Assembly: GCA_021813725.1 (NCBI GenBank)
Contig: JAKAJN010000012.1
Location: forward strand, 1 to 41,622
Direction: 5' to 3'
From: a bacterium
GTDB lineage: Bacteria; Gemmatimonadota; Gemmatimonadetes; Gemmatimonadales; Gemmatimonadaceae
DNA: 41,622 nucleotides
The notes beneath the pieces were generated by a model that was not told the DNA's origin, ran no database searches, and worked only from the letters and a program-made list of their open reading frames with translations. Positions 24,844 through 34,286 of this stretch are shown here, piece after piece. Each line of letters opens with the position of its first letter. Positions within the stretch are counted from its first letter, which is position 1. A program made the translations under genes and the position numbers.

Positions 24844-25607
24844 TTGCCACCGTCCACACTGAGCACCTGCCCCGTGATCCAATTTGCGGCATCGGAGGCG
24901 AAAAAGAGCACCGCGTTGGCAATGTCGTCGGGGGTGCCGAGTCGCTTGAGGGCAATGCGCTCAACAAGCTCCCGCTGCCCGTCGGCGCCGTACGACTCCC
25001 ACTGCCGTTCGGTGCTCGGGTTGGAGCGCACGAAGCCAGGCGCGATGTTGTTGACCGTGATGCCCCACGGTCCCAACTCGTGCGCGAGCTGGCGTGTGAG
25101 TCCAATCTGTGCCGCCTTGGCGGAGGCATACGCCTGGATGCCCGTGAGCGAAATGCCAAGCCCGGCGCCGCTCGAGATGTTGATGATGCGTCCGCTGCGT
25201 TGCTCCTTCATGCCCGGAGCGACGGCCTGCGCACAGTAAAATGCGCCGGTGCAGTTGACATCGAAAATTGCCTGCCATTGCTCGGGGGCAATGTCCTCGA
25301 GTGGGCGCCCCACCTGGCCCAGCACGCCGCCGGCGTTGTTGACGAGCACGTGCACGGCCCCCGACGCCGCGCGGATTTCCGTGACGAGGCCGTCCACGGC
25401 CGGTTTGTGCCGCACGTCCACCGTGCGCACCTCACACAGCGCGCCGGCCTCGCGACAGAGGCGGCGCGTCTCCTGGAGTTCATCGTCGAGCACGTCACCG
25501 CCCCAGACGCGGGCGCCGTTACGGGCGAAGGCCAGTGCAATGGCGCGTCCAAAGCCATGCGCCGCGCCGGTAACGAGGACGGTCTTGTCGCGGAAGTCGA
25601 AGAACAC
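24840..25607 (-). CDS. Short-chain dehydrogenase/reductase
   Basis: 255 residues, classical SDR. Seen: TGAAHGFGRA (TGxxxGxG cofactor loop), VLVNNAGG, catalytic Ser in INISSGAGLG, and Tyr160/Lys164 in YASAK. It ends with WITGQVLSVDGGK, as in FabG-like enzymes. Asp38 in GGDVLDD at the end of strand 2 favours NAD(H) over NADP(H). GTG start at 25607, eight bases after the PanE-like stop. Substrate unknown; the operon suggests oxidation or reduction of a catabolic intermediate. Confidence 0.92.
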   Translation of the reverse strand: MFFDFRDKTVLVTGAAHGFGRAIALAFARNGARVWGGDVLDDELQETRRLCREAGALCEVRTVDVRHKPAVDGLVTEIRAASGAVHVLVNNAGGVLGQVGRPLEDIAPEQWQAIFDVNCTGAFYCAQAVAPGMKEQRSGRIINISSGAGLGISLTGIQAYASAKAAQIGLTRQLAHELGPWGITVNNIAPGFVRSNPSTERQWESYGADGQRELVERIALKRLGTPDDIANAVLFFASDAANWITGQVLSVDGGK

Positions 25608-25615
25608 GGATTCCC

Positions 25616-26632
25616 TCAGTGCGGCAACGAGGCCGCGAGCAAGTCGAGCGTGGCGAGCGACTGCTCCCGCACGCCGTTCTCAAGGTCGTGAACAAGGGCC
25701 ACCAGCCGCGTCAACACCGGGGTTGGCACACCCGCTTGTGCGCCGAGCGTCACGACGATGCCAAGTTGTGCGTCCACCTCGGTGCGACGCTTTCGCACCG
25801 CGAGATCGCGCCAGATGCCGCTGTGCGTCTTGGCGGAGGTGCGATTATGCGCGACCAGCCCGTCCAGCGATTGCTCTGCCGCGCCGGGAGGCGCGGAGGG
25901 GAGATAGGCGCTGGGTGAGAACCCGTCGAACCCCTCGGGTGACACGCCGCGCGCCGCGGCAACGGCGAGGATCTCACGAGCGAGCGCAATGTATACCGGC
26001 CGATAGCGCGGCATGGCGAGCGCATCGGCGATGGACTCGTTGGTGAGCGCGGTGGCGAACAGCATTGCCCCATACGCTTCCTTTCCCCAGAGATAGCCGA
26101 AGATGTTGTCGGTCACGACGGCGCGTTCCTCGAAATCGCGCCACGCCTGATGCAGCGCCTTGAGGCGCGGCGTGTGACGGCCGTCAAGTTCGCCGAGCAC
26201 GTTGGCGGCACGCCCGCCATAGTGGATCAGCCCCGGCTCGAGGTAATCGGCGCCGAAGTTCACGAAGCATCCCATCGTGCGCTCGGCGCCGACGATCTTC
26301 GCGATGGCCAGTTCATTGAGGCCATTCTGCGCGGAGACCACGAAGCCGGTGGCGCTGAGATGTGGCGCCAAATCGCGCACGGCGCCCTCGGTGTGGTGCG
26401 CCTTGGTGGCGAGAATGATGGTATCCCACTCGCCTTCGACGTCTTGCGGCGTGTAGGCCGGCAGGAGCTGCGTGAAGTCGGCGATCGGGCCGGTGATGTG
26501 AAGCCCGTGCGCGTTGATGGCATCCACGTGGGCGGCCACGCTATCCACCAGCGAGACTTCGTGTCCGGCGTGCGCGAGGGACGCGCCGAGGGTGCCGCCA
26601 ATGGCCCCGGCTCCCCAGATCAGGCATTGCAT
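25616..26632 (-). CDS. Ketopantoate reductase (ApbA/PanE) family oxidoreductase
   Basis: 338 residues. MQCLIWGAGAIGGTLGASLA is the PanE-type Rossmann start (GxGxxG). Others are LATKAHHTEGAV, VSAQNGLNE, the Lys in IFGYLWGKEAYGAM (equivalent to the catalytic lysine) and IWRDLAVRKRRTEVD, corresponding to the family's QD-x5-R-TEID region. It is longer than PanE (about 300) and sits in a catabolic operon rather than with pantothenate genes, so I do not call it panE. Likely an NAD(P)-dependent 2-keto/2-hydroxy acid oxidoreductase of unknown substrate. Confidence 0.85.
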   Translation of the reverse strand: MQCLIWGAGAIGGTLGASLAHAGHEVSLVDSVAAHVDAINAHGLHITGPIADFTQLLPAYTPQDVEGEWDTIILATKAHHTEGAVRDLAPHLSATGFVVSAQNGLNELAIAKIVGAERTMGCFVNFGADYLEPGLIHYGGRAANVLGELDGRHTPRLKALHQAWRDFEERAVVTDNIFGYLWGKEAYGAMLFATALTNESIADALAMPRYRPVYIALAREILAVAAARGVSPEGFDGFSPSAYLPSAPPGAAEQSLDGLVAHNRTSAKTHSGIWRDLAVRKRRTEVDAQLGIVVTLGAQAGVPTPVLTRLVALVHDLENGVREQSLATLDLLAASLPH

Positions 26633-26644
26633 GGTTGGCGTCCG

Positions 26645-27355
<711 letters not shown>

Positions 27356-27471
27356 GCGGGAGTCCGTGGACGAGGGAAATGCGGGGGCGGACAAAACATG
27401 CGCCGCAGGCCGGCGGGACGCCACGGATAAGGGGCGATGACGCCTCCGCGCCGCCGGGACGGTTGCCGGCC

Positions 27472-27504
27472 TCGCGTGGATGACGCAGACTCGTCATCAC
27501 GCGA
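27472..27504. promoter_or_regulatory. Long hairpin in the creatininase/membrane-protein divergent region
   Basis: CGCGTGGATGACG (27473-27485) pairs with CGTCATCACGCG (27492-27503) around a six-base loop, with one bulged G and an extra closing T-A pair. It sits 47 bases upstream of the small membrane gene and 117 bases upstream of the creatininase start. No T tract follows. Likely an operator or 5'-leader structure. Confidence 0.45.
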
Positions 27505-27551
27505 AGGCGCGATCTACGACGCCGTTCCTCTTGTTCAAGGCAACTCGCACC

Positions 27552-27965
27552 ATGAATCAGGTTACGCAGGTCACGTTCCGCTTCGACCCCGAACGCGCCG
27601 CCGCCGTTGTCGCGGTCGTATTCGGCATTGCGACCATCCTGGCCGGCGGCTCCGTGCTACTCGGTCGCGATCCAGGGTACCTCGTCTACCGCCCGCTGTT
27701 GATCTTCAACACGGCGATGGGATTCGTCTATGCGGGGACGGGGCTCGCCGCCTGGCGACGAGACGGCGCCGCAGTCACCGCGGCCATGGCGATTCTCGTG
27801 GTGAACATCGCGGTGCTGGTGCGGGTGGTCTATCTCTTCCTGACCACGCGTGATATGGTGGCCGAAGACAGCGTGCGCGCGATGACCCTGCGCACGATGG
27901 TCTGGCTCATACTCTGGGCCCTGCTCGGGTGGGTGCAGCGAAAGAAGGCGTCAGCGACCGACTAG
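27552..27965 (+). CDS. Small four-helix membrane protein
   Basis: 137 residues from ATG 27552. Four hydrophobic stretches: AAAVVAVVFGIATILAGGSV, YLVYRPLLIFNTAMGFVYAG, an Ala/Val-rich third (TAAMAILVVNIAVLVRVVYL) and MVWLILWALLGWV, with a basic end (RKKASATD). I recognise no family. It is oriented against both flanking operons and its stop overlaps the hypD stop by four bases on the other strand. It separates the creatininase operon from hypED. Confidence 0.7.
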   Translation: MNQVTQVTFRFDPERAAAVVAVVFGIATILAGGSVLLGRDPGYLVYRPLLIFNTAMGFVYAGTGLAAWRRDGAAVTAAMAILVVNIAVLVRVVYLFLTTRDMVAEDSVRAMTLRTMVWLILWALLGWVQRKKASATD

Positions 27966-30352
27966 AACTCCCCGTGCTCCGTGCGGGCGATGATCTCGTC
28001 CTGAAGTGCCTCGCTGAGGTCGCAGAAGTAGTCGCTGTACCCGGCCACGCGCACGATGAGATCCCGGTGCGCCGACGGGTCGGCCTTCGCTTCACGCAAC
28101 TGTTCGGCGGTGACGACGTTGAACTGCATATGGTGCCCGCCGAGCTTGAAATAGCCACGGACCAGGGCATGCAGGTTGTCGATGCCGTGCTCGCCGGCGA
28201 GCAGGGTGGGCGAGAACTTCATGTTCAGCAGGGTGCCGCCGGTCTTGACGTGGTCCATGCGCGCCGCCGACTGCAGGACAGCGGTCGGGCCGTGGCGATC
28301 GGCGCCCTGCACCGGCGAGATGCCTTCGGACAGCGGCAGGCCACTGCCGCGCCCGTCGGCTGACGCGAGGCAGACCTCGCCGAAGTACACGTGGCAGGTA
28401 GTGGGGAGCATCTCGAGCCGATATGCGCCGCCCTTGATGTTGGGGCGCCCGTCAATCGCATCGAACAGCATGTTGAAGGTGCGAGTCATCAGCGCGTCGG
28501 CATACGGATCGTCGTTGCCATACTTGTGCGTCTTGTGCACGAGGCGCTGGCGCAGCACCTCCTCGTGGTGGAAGTTCGCGTCGAGCGCCGCGACAAACTG
28601 CTTAAGCGAGCGCTCTCCCGTCTCGAAGACGAGTTCCTTGAGTGCGGAGAACGAATCGGTGACCGAGCCGATGCCCACCGCCTGGATGAACGTGTTGTTG
28701 TACCGCGCGCCGCCGGCGTTGTAGTCCTTGCCGCGCACAATACAGTCGTCGGTGATGACGCTCAGGAAGGTGTGCGGCATGCGCGTGGCGTAGAGCCGCT
28801 CGATGAGTTGGTTACCGCGCACCTTGATGTCCAGCACGTGGCGCACCTGCGCTTCGAATGCCGTGAAGAGATTCTCGAAGGTGTGAAACTGCGCCGGATC
28901 GCCGGTGCGCGCGCCAATGAACTTGCCTGTGCGCACGTCGAAGCCATCGTGCAGGGCCAACTCGAGCATCTTCATCAGGTTGAAGTAGCCGGTGAGGATG
29001 TACGCCTCCTTGCCGAAGGCGCCCACCTCCACACAGCCGGAGCATCCGCCCTCGCGCGCATCCTCGAGTGACTTCCCCTGACGAAGCTGCTCCTGAACCA
29101 CGACGTCGGCATTGAAGAGCGACGGGAAACCGTAGCCGTTGCGGATGACGCGCAGGGCGTGCTTGAGCACGGCGTCGGGCGTCAGCCGGGACACCTGCAT
29201 GTTGCTGGACGGCTGGAGGAGGTGGAAGTCGTCAATCACCTCGAGCAGGAGGTGCGTGACCTCGTTGGATCCGTCCCGTCCGTCGCGCAGCAACCCCGCC
29301 AGGTTGATGTTGGCAAAATCGGTATAGGTGCCGCTTTCGGCAGCAGTCACGCCGACCTTCGGCGGGGCGGTGTGGTTGTTGAACTTGATGAAGAAGCATT
29401 CGAGGAGTTCGCGTGCCTCCTCGCGCATGAGCGACCCGTCCGCGAGGCCGGCGTCGTAGAACGGCGCGAGATGCTGGTCGAGATGGCCGGGCGAGAACGC
29501 ATCCCACCCATTCAACTCGGTGATGACGGCGAGGTGCGCGAACCAGTACGTCTGCAATGCCTCGTGGAAGTTGCGTGGCGGATTGGCCGGTACGTGGCGG
29601 CAGACGGCGGCGATCTTGAGCAGCTCCATCCGGCGCTCGTCGTCGTCGGTCGTGAGTGCTTCGACGGCCGCCAGGTCGGCGTAACGCTCCGCATACCGCA
29701 TCACGGCATCGCAGGCGAGGCTCATCGCCCGCAGCTGCTCGCGCTTGTCGAGCGCCTCCGCGTCGTGCTCGAAATCGAGCGCGGCAATCGCCTCGGCGAT
29801 GTCGGCCTTGAAGCCGAGCATTCCCTTGTGGTAGAGCTTGCCGTCGGCGACGGTATGTCCCGGTGCGCGCTGCTCCATGAATTCGGTGAAGCAACCGGCG
29901 TCGTAGGCATCGTGCCACTCCGCCGGGAGCTCCGCCATCATCACGTCGCGCAAGGAGCGCCCGTGCCAGTAGGGGATGATGTCGCGTTCGTACTGTGCGA
30001 TGACGTCGGCGGCCACCTTATACCGCGTCTTCGGACGCGAGTCGAGGATGCGCAGGTCCTCGACGCTGTGGCAGGTCAGCTCGGGATAGGTGGGAACTTC
30101 CTTGGGGCGCGGGCCGCGTTCACCGACAATGAGCTCGCCGTCGCCGAGGTAAAGGACCTTCGTGTCGCAGAGTTCGTAGAAGGCCCTGGCGCGCATCATC
30201 GGCGGCGAGTACTTGCCGAGATTGGCCTTGTAGAACGCCGTGATGATGCTGGCACGCTCGCCGCTGATGCGCGGCACCGCATCGAGCGACTCGCGACGCA
30301 GGTGCTCGGTACGCGGCGTGGTCGCGGTGCTGGCGGCATGAACGGTGGTCAC
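27962..30352 (-). CDS. hypD: Glycyl radical enzyme, trans-4-hydroxy-L-proline dehydratase
   Basis: 796 residues. Full glycyl-radical architecture: active-site Cys440 in GCSGCVEVGAFGKEAYILTG and radical Gly771 in VRVAGYSDYF near the C-terminus. The active-site residues I recall for Clostridioides difficile HypD (F152, H160, D278, S334, F340, C434, E436, Y450, T645, G765) each appear here six positions later: F158, H166, D284, S340, F346, C440, E442, Y456, T651, G771. This constant offset separates it from pyruvate formate-lyase (Cys-Cys), CutC and the glycerol and diol dehydratases. HypD removes water from trans-4-hydroxy-L-proline to give pyrroline-5-carboxylate under anoxic conditions. The GTG start overlaps the activase stop (GTGA) and has GGAGGA eight bases upstream. 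I see no P5C reductase in the window. Confidence 0.9.
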   Translation of the reverse strand: MTTVHAASTATTPRTEHLRRESLDAVPRISGERASIITAFYKANLGKYSPPMMRARAFYELCDTKVLYLGDGELIVGERGPRPKEVPTYPELTCHSVEDLRILDSRPKTRYKVAADVIAQYERDIIPYWHGRSLRDVMMAELPAEWHDAYDAGCFTEFMEQRAPGHTVADGKLYHKGMLGFKADIAEAIAALDFEHDAEALDKREQLRAMSLACDAVMRYAERYADLAAVEALTTDDDERRMELLKIAAVCRHVPANPPRNFHEALQTYWFAHLAVITELNGWDAFSPGHLDQHLAPFYDAGLADGSLMREEARELLECFFIKFNNHTAPPKVGVTAAESGTYTDFANINLAGLLRDGRDGSNEVTHLLLEVIDDFHLLQPSSNMQVSRLTPDAVLKHALRVIRNGYGFPSLFNADVVVQEQLRQGKSLEDAREGGCSGCVEVGAFGKEAYILTGYFNLMKMLELALHDGFDVRTGKFIGARTGDPAQFHTFENLFTAFEAQVRHVLDIKVRGNQLIERLYATRMPHTFLSVITDDCIVRGKDYNAGGARYNNTFIQAVGIGSVTDSFSALKELVFETGERSLKQFVAALDANFHHEEVLRQRLVHKTHKYGNDDPYADALMTRTFNMLFDAIDGRPNIKGGAYRLEMLPTTCHVYFGEVCLASADGRGSGLPLSEGISPVQGADRHGPTAVLQSAARMDHVKTGGTLLNMKFSPTLLAGEHGIDNLHALVRGYFKLGGHHMQFNVVTAEQLREAKADPSAHRDLIVRVAGYSDYFCDLSEALQDEIIARTEHGEF

Positions 30353-31275
30353 GAGGAAAGTCCTCCAATGGTGGCCACGAGGTCGTGCGCGGCGAAGCGC
30401 GCGACGATGGCCTCGAGCTGGGCGGTCGACGGGGAGACGGTGCCGTGCAGGGTGTAATGCTTGCCGAGCCGGGCGAACTTCGGTTCGGCGCTCGGGTGGT
30501 ACGGCAGCAGATTCACCGGGAGTGCACGGTTCAGGGAACGGAGAAAGCGGGCGGTGGCGTCGATGTTGGCGTCATCGGCGTTGACACCCGGAATCACGGG
30601 CACGCGAATGTGGACATTCGCGTGCCAGGCACAGAGCGCCGTGAGGTTAAACAGAATCCGCTCGTTCGAGGCGCCGGTGGCGGCCTCATGGCGCACGGGA
30701 TCCATCAACTTCAAGTCATAGAGCACGAGGTCCGCGACGGCGGCGGCGTCCCGTAGATTCTCCCAGGGGGCAAAACCGCAGGTGTCGAGGGCCGTGTGGA
30801 TGCCCGCGCCTCGAAGTCGACGCAGCACGTCAGTGACGAATGGCGCCTGCACCAGCGGCTCGCCGCCGCTGATGGTCACGCCGCCGCCCGATTCGTCAAA
30901 GAAGGTCCGGTCCCGGAGCGCGCGCTCCACCAGTCGCGCCGCGTCAATGCGCTCGCCGACGAGTTGCAACGCGCCGGTCGGGCAGAGGTCAACGTCACAT
31001 TCGGTCTTGTTGACGACGGTGGGAAGCGCGAGTTCGTCGTCGGAACAGCGCCCGCAACGCATGCACCGATGCTGCAGGCGCACGAACGTCGGAGCTAGTT
31101 CCTGGCTCTCCGGGTTGTGGCACCACGAACAGGCAAGCGGGCACCCCTTCATGAAGATGGTGGTGCGCACGCCAGGGCCGTCGTGCACGGAAAAGCGCTG
31201 GACGTTGAAGATGAGGCCACTCGGGACGGCCGTGGCCGTGGAGCACACGGGGGCGTCTACGACTGCGGCGGACAT
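30349..31275 (-). CDS. hypE: Glycyl radical enzyme activase (radical SAM), HypE-type
   Basis: 308 residues from ATG 31275. Radical-SAM cluster Cys45-x3-Cys49-x2-Cys52 in KGCPLACSWCHNPES, preceded by FSVHDGPGVRTTIF as in PflA-like activases. A ferredoxin-like insert has Cys71, Cys74, Cys77, Cys93 and Cys98 (CMRCGRC and CDVDLCP), as in activases of CutC/HypD-type enzymes, though with fewer cysteines than needed for two full CX2CX2CX3C clusters. SAM contacts follow in GVTISGGEPL. It generates the glycyl radical on the enzyme encoded immediately downstream (4-base overlap). The start overlaps the gntR end by 19 bases, so gntR-hypE-hypD form one operon. Confidence 0.93.
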   Translation of the reverse strand: MSAAVVDAPVCSTATAVPSGLIFNVQRFSVHDGPGVRTTIFMKGCPLACSWCHNPESQELAPTFVRLQHRCMRCGRCSDDELALPTVVNKTECDVDLCPTGALQLVGERIDAARLVERALRDRTFFDESGGGVTISGGEPLVQAPFVTDVLRRLRGAGIHTALDTCGFAPWENLRDAAAVADLVLYDLKLMDPVRHEAATGASNERILFNLTALCAWHANVHIRVPVIPGVNADDANIDATARFLRSLNRALPVNLLPYHPSAEPKFARLGKHYTLHGTVSPSTAQLEAIVARFAAHDLVATIGGLSS

Positions 31276-32012
31276 TCCGCGAAGTAGTAGGCGTGAATGA
31301 ACGGCTCCTGCACGGTGAACGACCAATGGACGTGCTGGAGGTGGTCGGCGGCCGCGTCAATGTCGCCGAGCGCGAGGAGGGCCAGCAGATCTTCGTGTTC
31401 GGTGACCGAGTGTTGTTCCCACGCCTGGACCATCGCTGCGCGACGCGGCCAGTCATAGAGGCGCTGCTTGAGCAGGTGCACCTGGGCGACGAGGCGCGCG
31501 TTGGTCGAGCGGCGCAGGTAGGTGTCGTGGAAGGCCAGGTTGGCGACGTAGTAGCGGTCGAAGTCGCGCGCGGCGACGGCGACGTTCATTTCTACGTCGA
31601 GGGCGCGCATCTGGGCGAAGTCCTCATCGGTCAGCGAGTAGCCGACATCGCGAAGCGCCGCGGCCTCGAGTGCACCGATGATTTCGTAGAAGTGACGAAT
31701 GTCGTCGAGCGTGAGCTCGTTGAGCCGAAAGCCGCGGCGCGGAAGGATGGTGACGAATCCCTGGCTCTCGAGGTTGAGCAGGGCCTCGCGCAGCGGTGTC
31801 CGGCTGACGCCGAGTCGGCTGGCGAGTTCGTTGAGGTCAATGAAGACGCCCGGCTTGAGACCGCCGCTGGCCATTTCGGCGCGGAGGTAGTCGTAGACTT
31901 GCTCGCGGAGCGAGCGAGTCGGGTTCGCCGGATCGGTCAGCCGGGGGGGCTGGTGCTTCTTATGGATGCGGCGTGGCGGTTTCCGGCGCGCGGGGGTCTT
32001 GGGGCGCGCCAT
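31257..32012 (-). CDS. GntR-family transcriptional regulator (FCD subfamily)
   Basis: 251 residues. A basic tail (MARPKTPARRKPPRRIHKK) precedes a winged helix-turn-helix: LREQVYDYLRAEMASGGLKP, LNELASRLGVSRTPLREALL and LESQGFVTILPRRGFRL (about residues 34-100). The C-terminal FCD effector domain (about 105-235) has all-helical character with the metal-binding Asp/His pattern (FDRYYVANLAFHDTYL, then EQHSVTEHEDLLALLALGD). FCD regulators usually sense carboxylic acids or amino acids and repress the adjacent genes. It heads the hypED operon and diverges from the GH127 operon, so it is the natural candidate regulator of both. Confidence 0.93.
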   Translation of the reverse strand: MARPKTPARRKPPRRIHKKHQPPRLTDPANPTRSLREQVYDYLRAEMASGGLKPGVFIDLNELASRLGVSRTPLREALLNLESQGFVTILPRRGFRLNELTLDDIRHFYEIIGALEAAALRDVGYSLTDEDFAQMRALDVEMNVAVAARDFDRYYVANLAFHDTYLRRSTNARLVAQVHLLKQRLYDWPRRAAMVQAWEQHSVTEHEDLLALLALGDIDAAADHLQHVHWSFTVQEPFIHAYYFAECPPQS

Positions 32013-32019
32013 ACGTCAT

Positions 32020-32031
32020 CTAATATATCAG
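32020..32031. promoter_or_regulatory. AT-rich palindrome upstream of gntR (candidate operator)
   Basis: CTAATATATCAG differs from its own reverse complement only at the third position and its partner. It lies eight bases upstream of the gntR ATG in an AT-rich patch of an otherwise GC-rich region. Its minus strand contains TATATT, a possible -10 box, so binding here would block gntR-hypED transcription. Confidence 0.4.
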
Positions 32032-32074
32032 TTCATTGGCCCTGACGCTAGTTCGGTAAGTTGTTGATATAGTT

Positions 32075-32094
32075 GCACATAGAGAACACATACG
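32075..32094 (+). promoter_or_regulatory. Repeated motif in the gntR/GH127 divergent region, copy 1
   Basis: GCACATAGAGAACACATACG resembles GCACTTAGAACACACGC at 32196-32212 (shared GCAC-W-TAG and AACACA). The two copies are 121 bases apart between the divergent gntR and GH127 starts. A shared regulator site is possible. Confidence 0.35.
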
Positions 32095-32195
32095 CGAAGA
32101 TGCATCGTGCTACGAAGAACCGGGGTGACCCTTTGCGCCGGCCCTCTACGACGCAGCGATGGTGGCCCTGATCCCGCCGGCGCGTTCAATTCTCT

Positions 32196-32212
32196 GCACT
32201 TAGAACACACGC
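32196..32212 (+). promoter_or_regulatory. Repeated motif in the gntR/GH127 divergent region, copy 2
   Basis: GCACTTAGAACACACGC, second copy of the motif at 32075-32094, ending 40 bases upstream of the GH127 ATG. Confidence 0.35.
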
Positions 32213-32252
32213 AGTCGACCGTGGGCGGCCGACACTCGTCCTCGAGACCACA

Positions 32253-34286
32253 ATGAGCAATGTTGACCGCCGCGGATTCCTCGCGGGCGTCGCCGCGACT
32301 GTGGCGGCGACGACGGCATTTGACCCGCTGCACGCCGGCGAAACAGAGCAAGTCGCGGAACGCGAACGCACCGATCGCGCCGCGGGGCTCGCTCCACTCG
32401 CCTTCACGCCACTGCCACTCGGGGCCCTACGTCCGCGCGGGTGGTTGCTCAACCAACTGCGCATTCAGCTGAACGGTCTGAGCGGGCATCTCGACGAGTT
32501 CTGGCCTGACGTGGCCCAGTCGCAGTGGTTTGGTGGAAGCGCCGAGGGCTGGGAGCGAGCGCCGTACTGGCTGGATGGCGCGATTCCGCTGGCGTGGATT
32601 CTGGACGATGCGACGCTGAAGGGACGCATCACGCGGTACGTGAACTTCATCGTGGACCATCAGCGAGCGGACGGATGGTATCACGTGTATCCAGAAGACG
32701 CGGTGGCCAAGCGCTATGACATGTGGGCCATCCTGCTGGTGAACAAGGTGCTGGTGCAGTATCACGAGGCAACCAATGATGCCCGCGTGCTCGATGCGGT
32801 GACGAAGAGTCTGCGCGCACTCTCCACCGGACTCGACCGCACACCGCTGTACGACTGGGGACGCACGCGGTGGTTCGAGGGACTGATCAGCATCTACTAT
32901 GTCTATCAGCGGCGGCCGGAGCCGTGGCTGCTCGACCTGGCACGCAAGCTGCGCGCCCAAGGTGTGGATTTCGAAACGCTCTACACCACCAACGAAGACA
33001 TGAAGGTTCCCACGCCGCGCCGCGGCCTGTGGAAATGGACCAAGCACGTGGTGAACGCGGGCATGTCGCCCAAGGCGGCAGCGCTGAGCTGGCGACTGGA
33101 CCAGCGCGCCAACGACCGCGCCTGGCCGCGCCAGATGATTGAGTTCCTTGACCGCTACCACGGACAGGTGAACGGCATGTTCACCGGCGACGAGACGCTC
33201 AGCGGCAAGAACCCACTGCAGGGGACGGAACTCTGTTCGGTTGTCGAGTTCATGTACTCACTCGAGACTCTCGTCGCGGTATTTGGCGACGCGTATTTCG
33301 CTGACCGGCTGGAACGCGTGGCGTTCAACGCGTTGCCGGCCACGCTCTCGCCTGACATGTGGGCGCACCAATACGATCAGCAGGTGAATCAGGTGCAGTG
33401 CACCATCAATCCGAACCACGGGTGGAGTTCGAACGGCGGCGAGGCGAACCTGTTCGGTCTCGAGCCGAACTACGGGTGCTGCACGAGCAACATGCATCAG
33501 GGGTGGCCGAAGTTTGCGGCATCGCAATGGATGCGCACCGCGGACAGCGGGTTCGCCGCGATCTCCTACGCGCCGAGCCAATTGGCGGTCGACGGTGGAG
33601 GGCAGACGGTGGAGATTGTGTGCGATTCGGCGTATCCGTTTCGCGAGACAATTGGCATCACGGTGCGCACGGAGCGGCCGACGCGATTCCCGGTGCTGCT
33701 GCGCATCCCGGCGTGGAGCGAGGGCGCCACCGTGCAGATCGGAGATGGCGCGACAGTGCCCGCGCGAGCGGGCACGTGGCACCGCGTGGACCGCGAATGG
33801 CGCGGGAGCACCTCGGTGACGCTGCGGTTCCCGATGAAAGCCAGGGTCACGACGCGCTACAATGACAATGTGGCCATCGAACGGGGGCCGCTGGTCTTTT
33901 CGCTGCGAATCGCCGAAGACTGGAAGCGGGTGAATGCGGACAAGCCGCATCGCGAGATGCCGCATGCGGACTACGAAGTGCGACCGACATCACCGTGGAA
34001 CTACGGCATCGTGATGGCAAAGGGCCAGGCGCAAGGATTGACGTTCGAGGAACAACCCATCGGCGACCAACCGTTCTCACCGAGTGGCGCTGGGGTGGTG
34101 GCGAACGTGCAGGCGCGACGCGTGCCGAGTTGGGGGATCGTGCGCGACTGGGCGGGCGAGATCAGCTCGTCCGATGCGGCCTGGGCCGACGCGTCGAAGG
34201 TCGTCTCGCGAGAACCCATCGAAACCGTGGAATTGATTCCGTACGGTTGCACGAACATTCGAATCACGGAGTTTCCCCGCGTATGA
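32253..34286 (+). CDS. GH127-type glycoside hydrolase (beta-L-arabinofuranosidase family), Tat-exported
   Basis: 677 residues. The N-terminus has a twin-arginine signal (DRRGFLAGVAATVAATTAF). The (alpha/alpha)-barrel has the zinc-cysteine catalytic site of GH127: Glu326-x-Cys328 in GTELCSVVEF and Cys409-Cys410 in NYGCCTSNMHQGWPKF. In the Bifidobacterium longum enzyme HypBA1 the matching residues are Glu338, Cys340, Cys417 and Cys418, with Cys417 as nucleophile. That enzyme releases L-arabinose from beta-Ara2 linked to hydroxyproline in extensin glycopeptides. GH127 also has members of unknown or different specificity, so the substrate is inferred. The stop overlaps the GH2 start (ATGA), and the gene diverges from gntR-hypED. 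Confidence 0.9.
   Translation: MSNVDRRGFLAGVAATVAATTAFDPLHAGETEQVAERERTDRAAGLAPLAFTPLPLGALRPRGWLLNQLRIQLNGLSGHLDEFWPDVAQSQWFGGSAEGWERAPYWLDGAIPLAWILDDATLKGRITRYVNFIVDHQRADGWYHVYPEDAVAKRYDMWAILLVNKVLVQYHEATNDARVLDAVTKSLRALSTGLDRTPLYDWGRTRWFEGLISIYYVYQRRPEPWLLDLARKLRAQGVDFETLYTTNEDMKVPTPRRGLWKWTKHVVNAGMSPKAAALSWRLDQRANDRAWPRQMIEFLDRYHGQVNGMFTGDETLSGKNPLQGTELCSVVEFMYSLETLVAVFGDAYFADRLERVAFNALPATLSPDMWAHQYDQQVNQVQCTINPNHGWSSNGGEANLFGLEPNYGCCTSNMHQGWPKFAASQWMRTADSGFAAISYAPSQLAVDGGGQTVEIVCDSAYPFRETIGITVRTERPTRFPVLLRIPAWSEGATVQIGDGATVPARAGTWHRVDREWRGSTSVTLRFPMKARVTTRYNDNVAIERGPLVFSLRIAEDWKRVNADKPHREMPHADYEVRPTSPWNYGIVMAKGQAQGLTFEEQPIGDQPFSPSGAGVVANVQARRVPSWGIVRDWAGEISSSDAAWADASKVVSREPIETVELIPYGCTNIRITEFPRV

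Noticed and set aside
25616-26632. PanE-like protein as the missing P5C reductase for the hydroxyproline route
   Set aside because: Sequence motifs are those of the ApbA/PanE family, not ProC. A functional substitution cannot be claimed from sequence.
29159-30457. 432-codon ORF on the + strand opposite hypD
   Set aside because: Shadow of hypD, whose catalytic residues are all intact.
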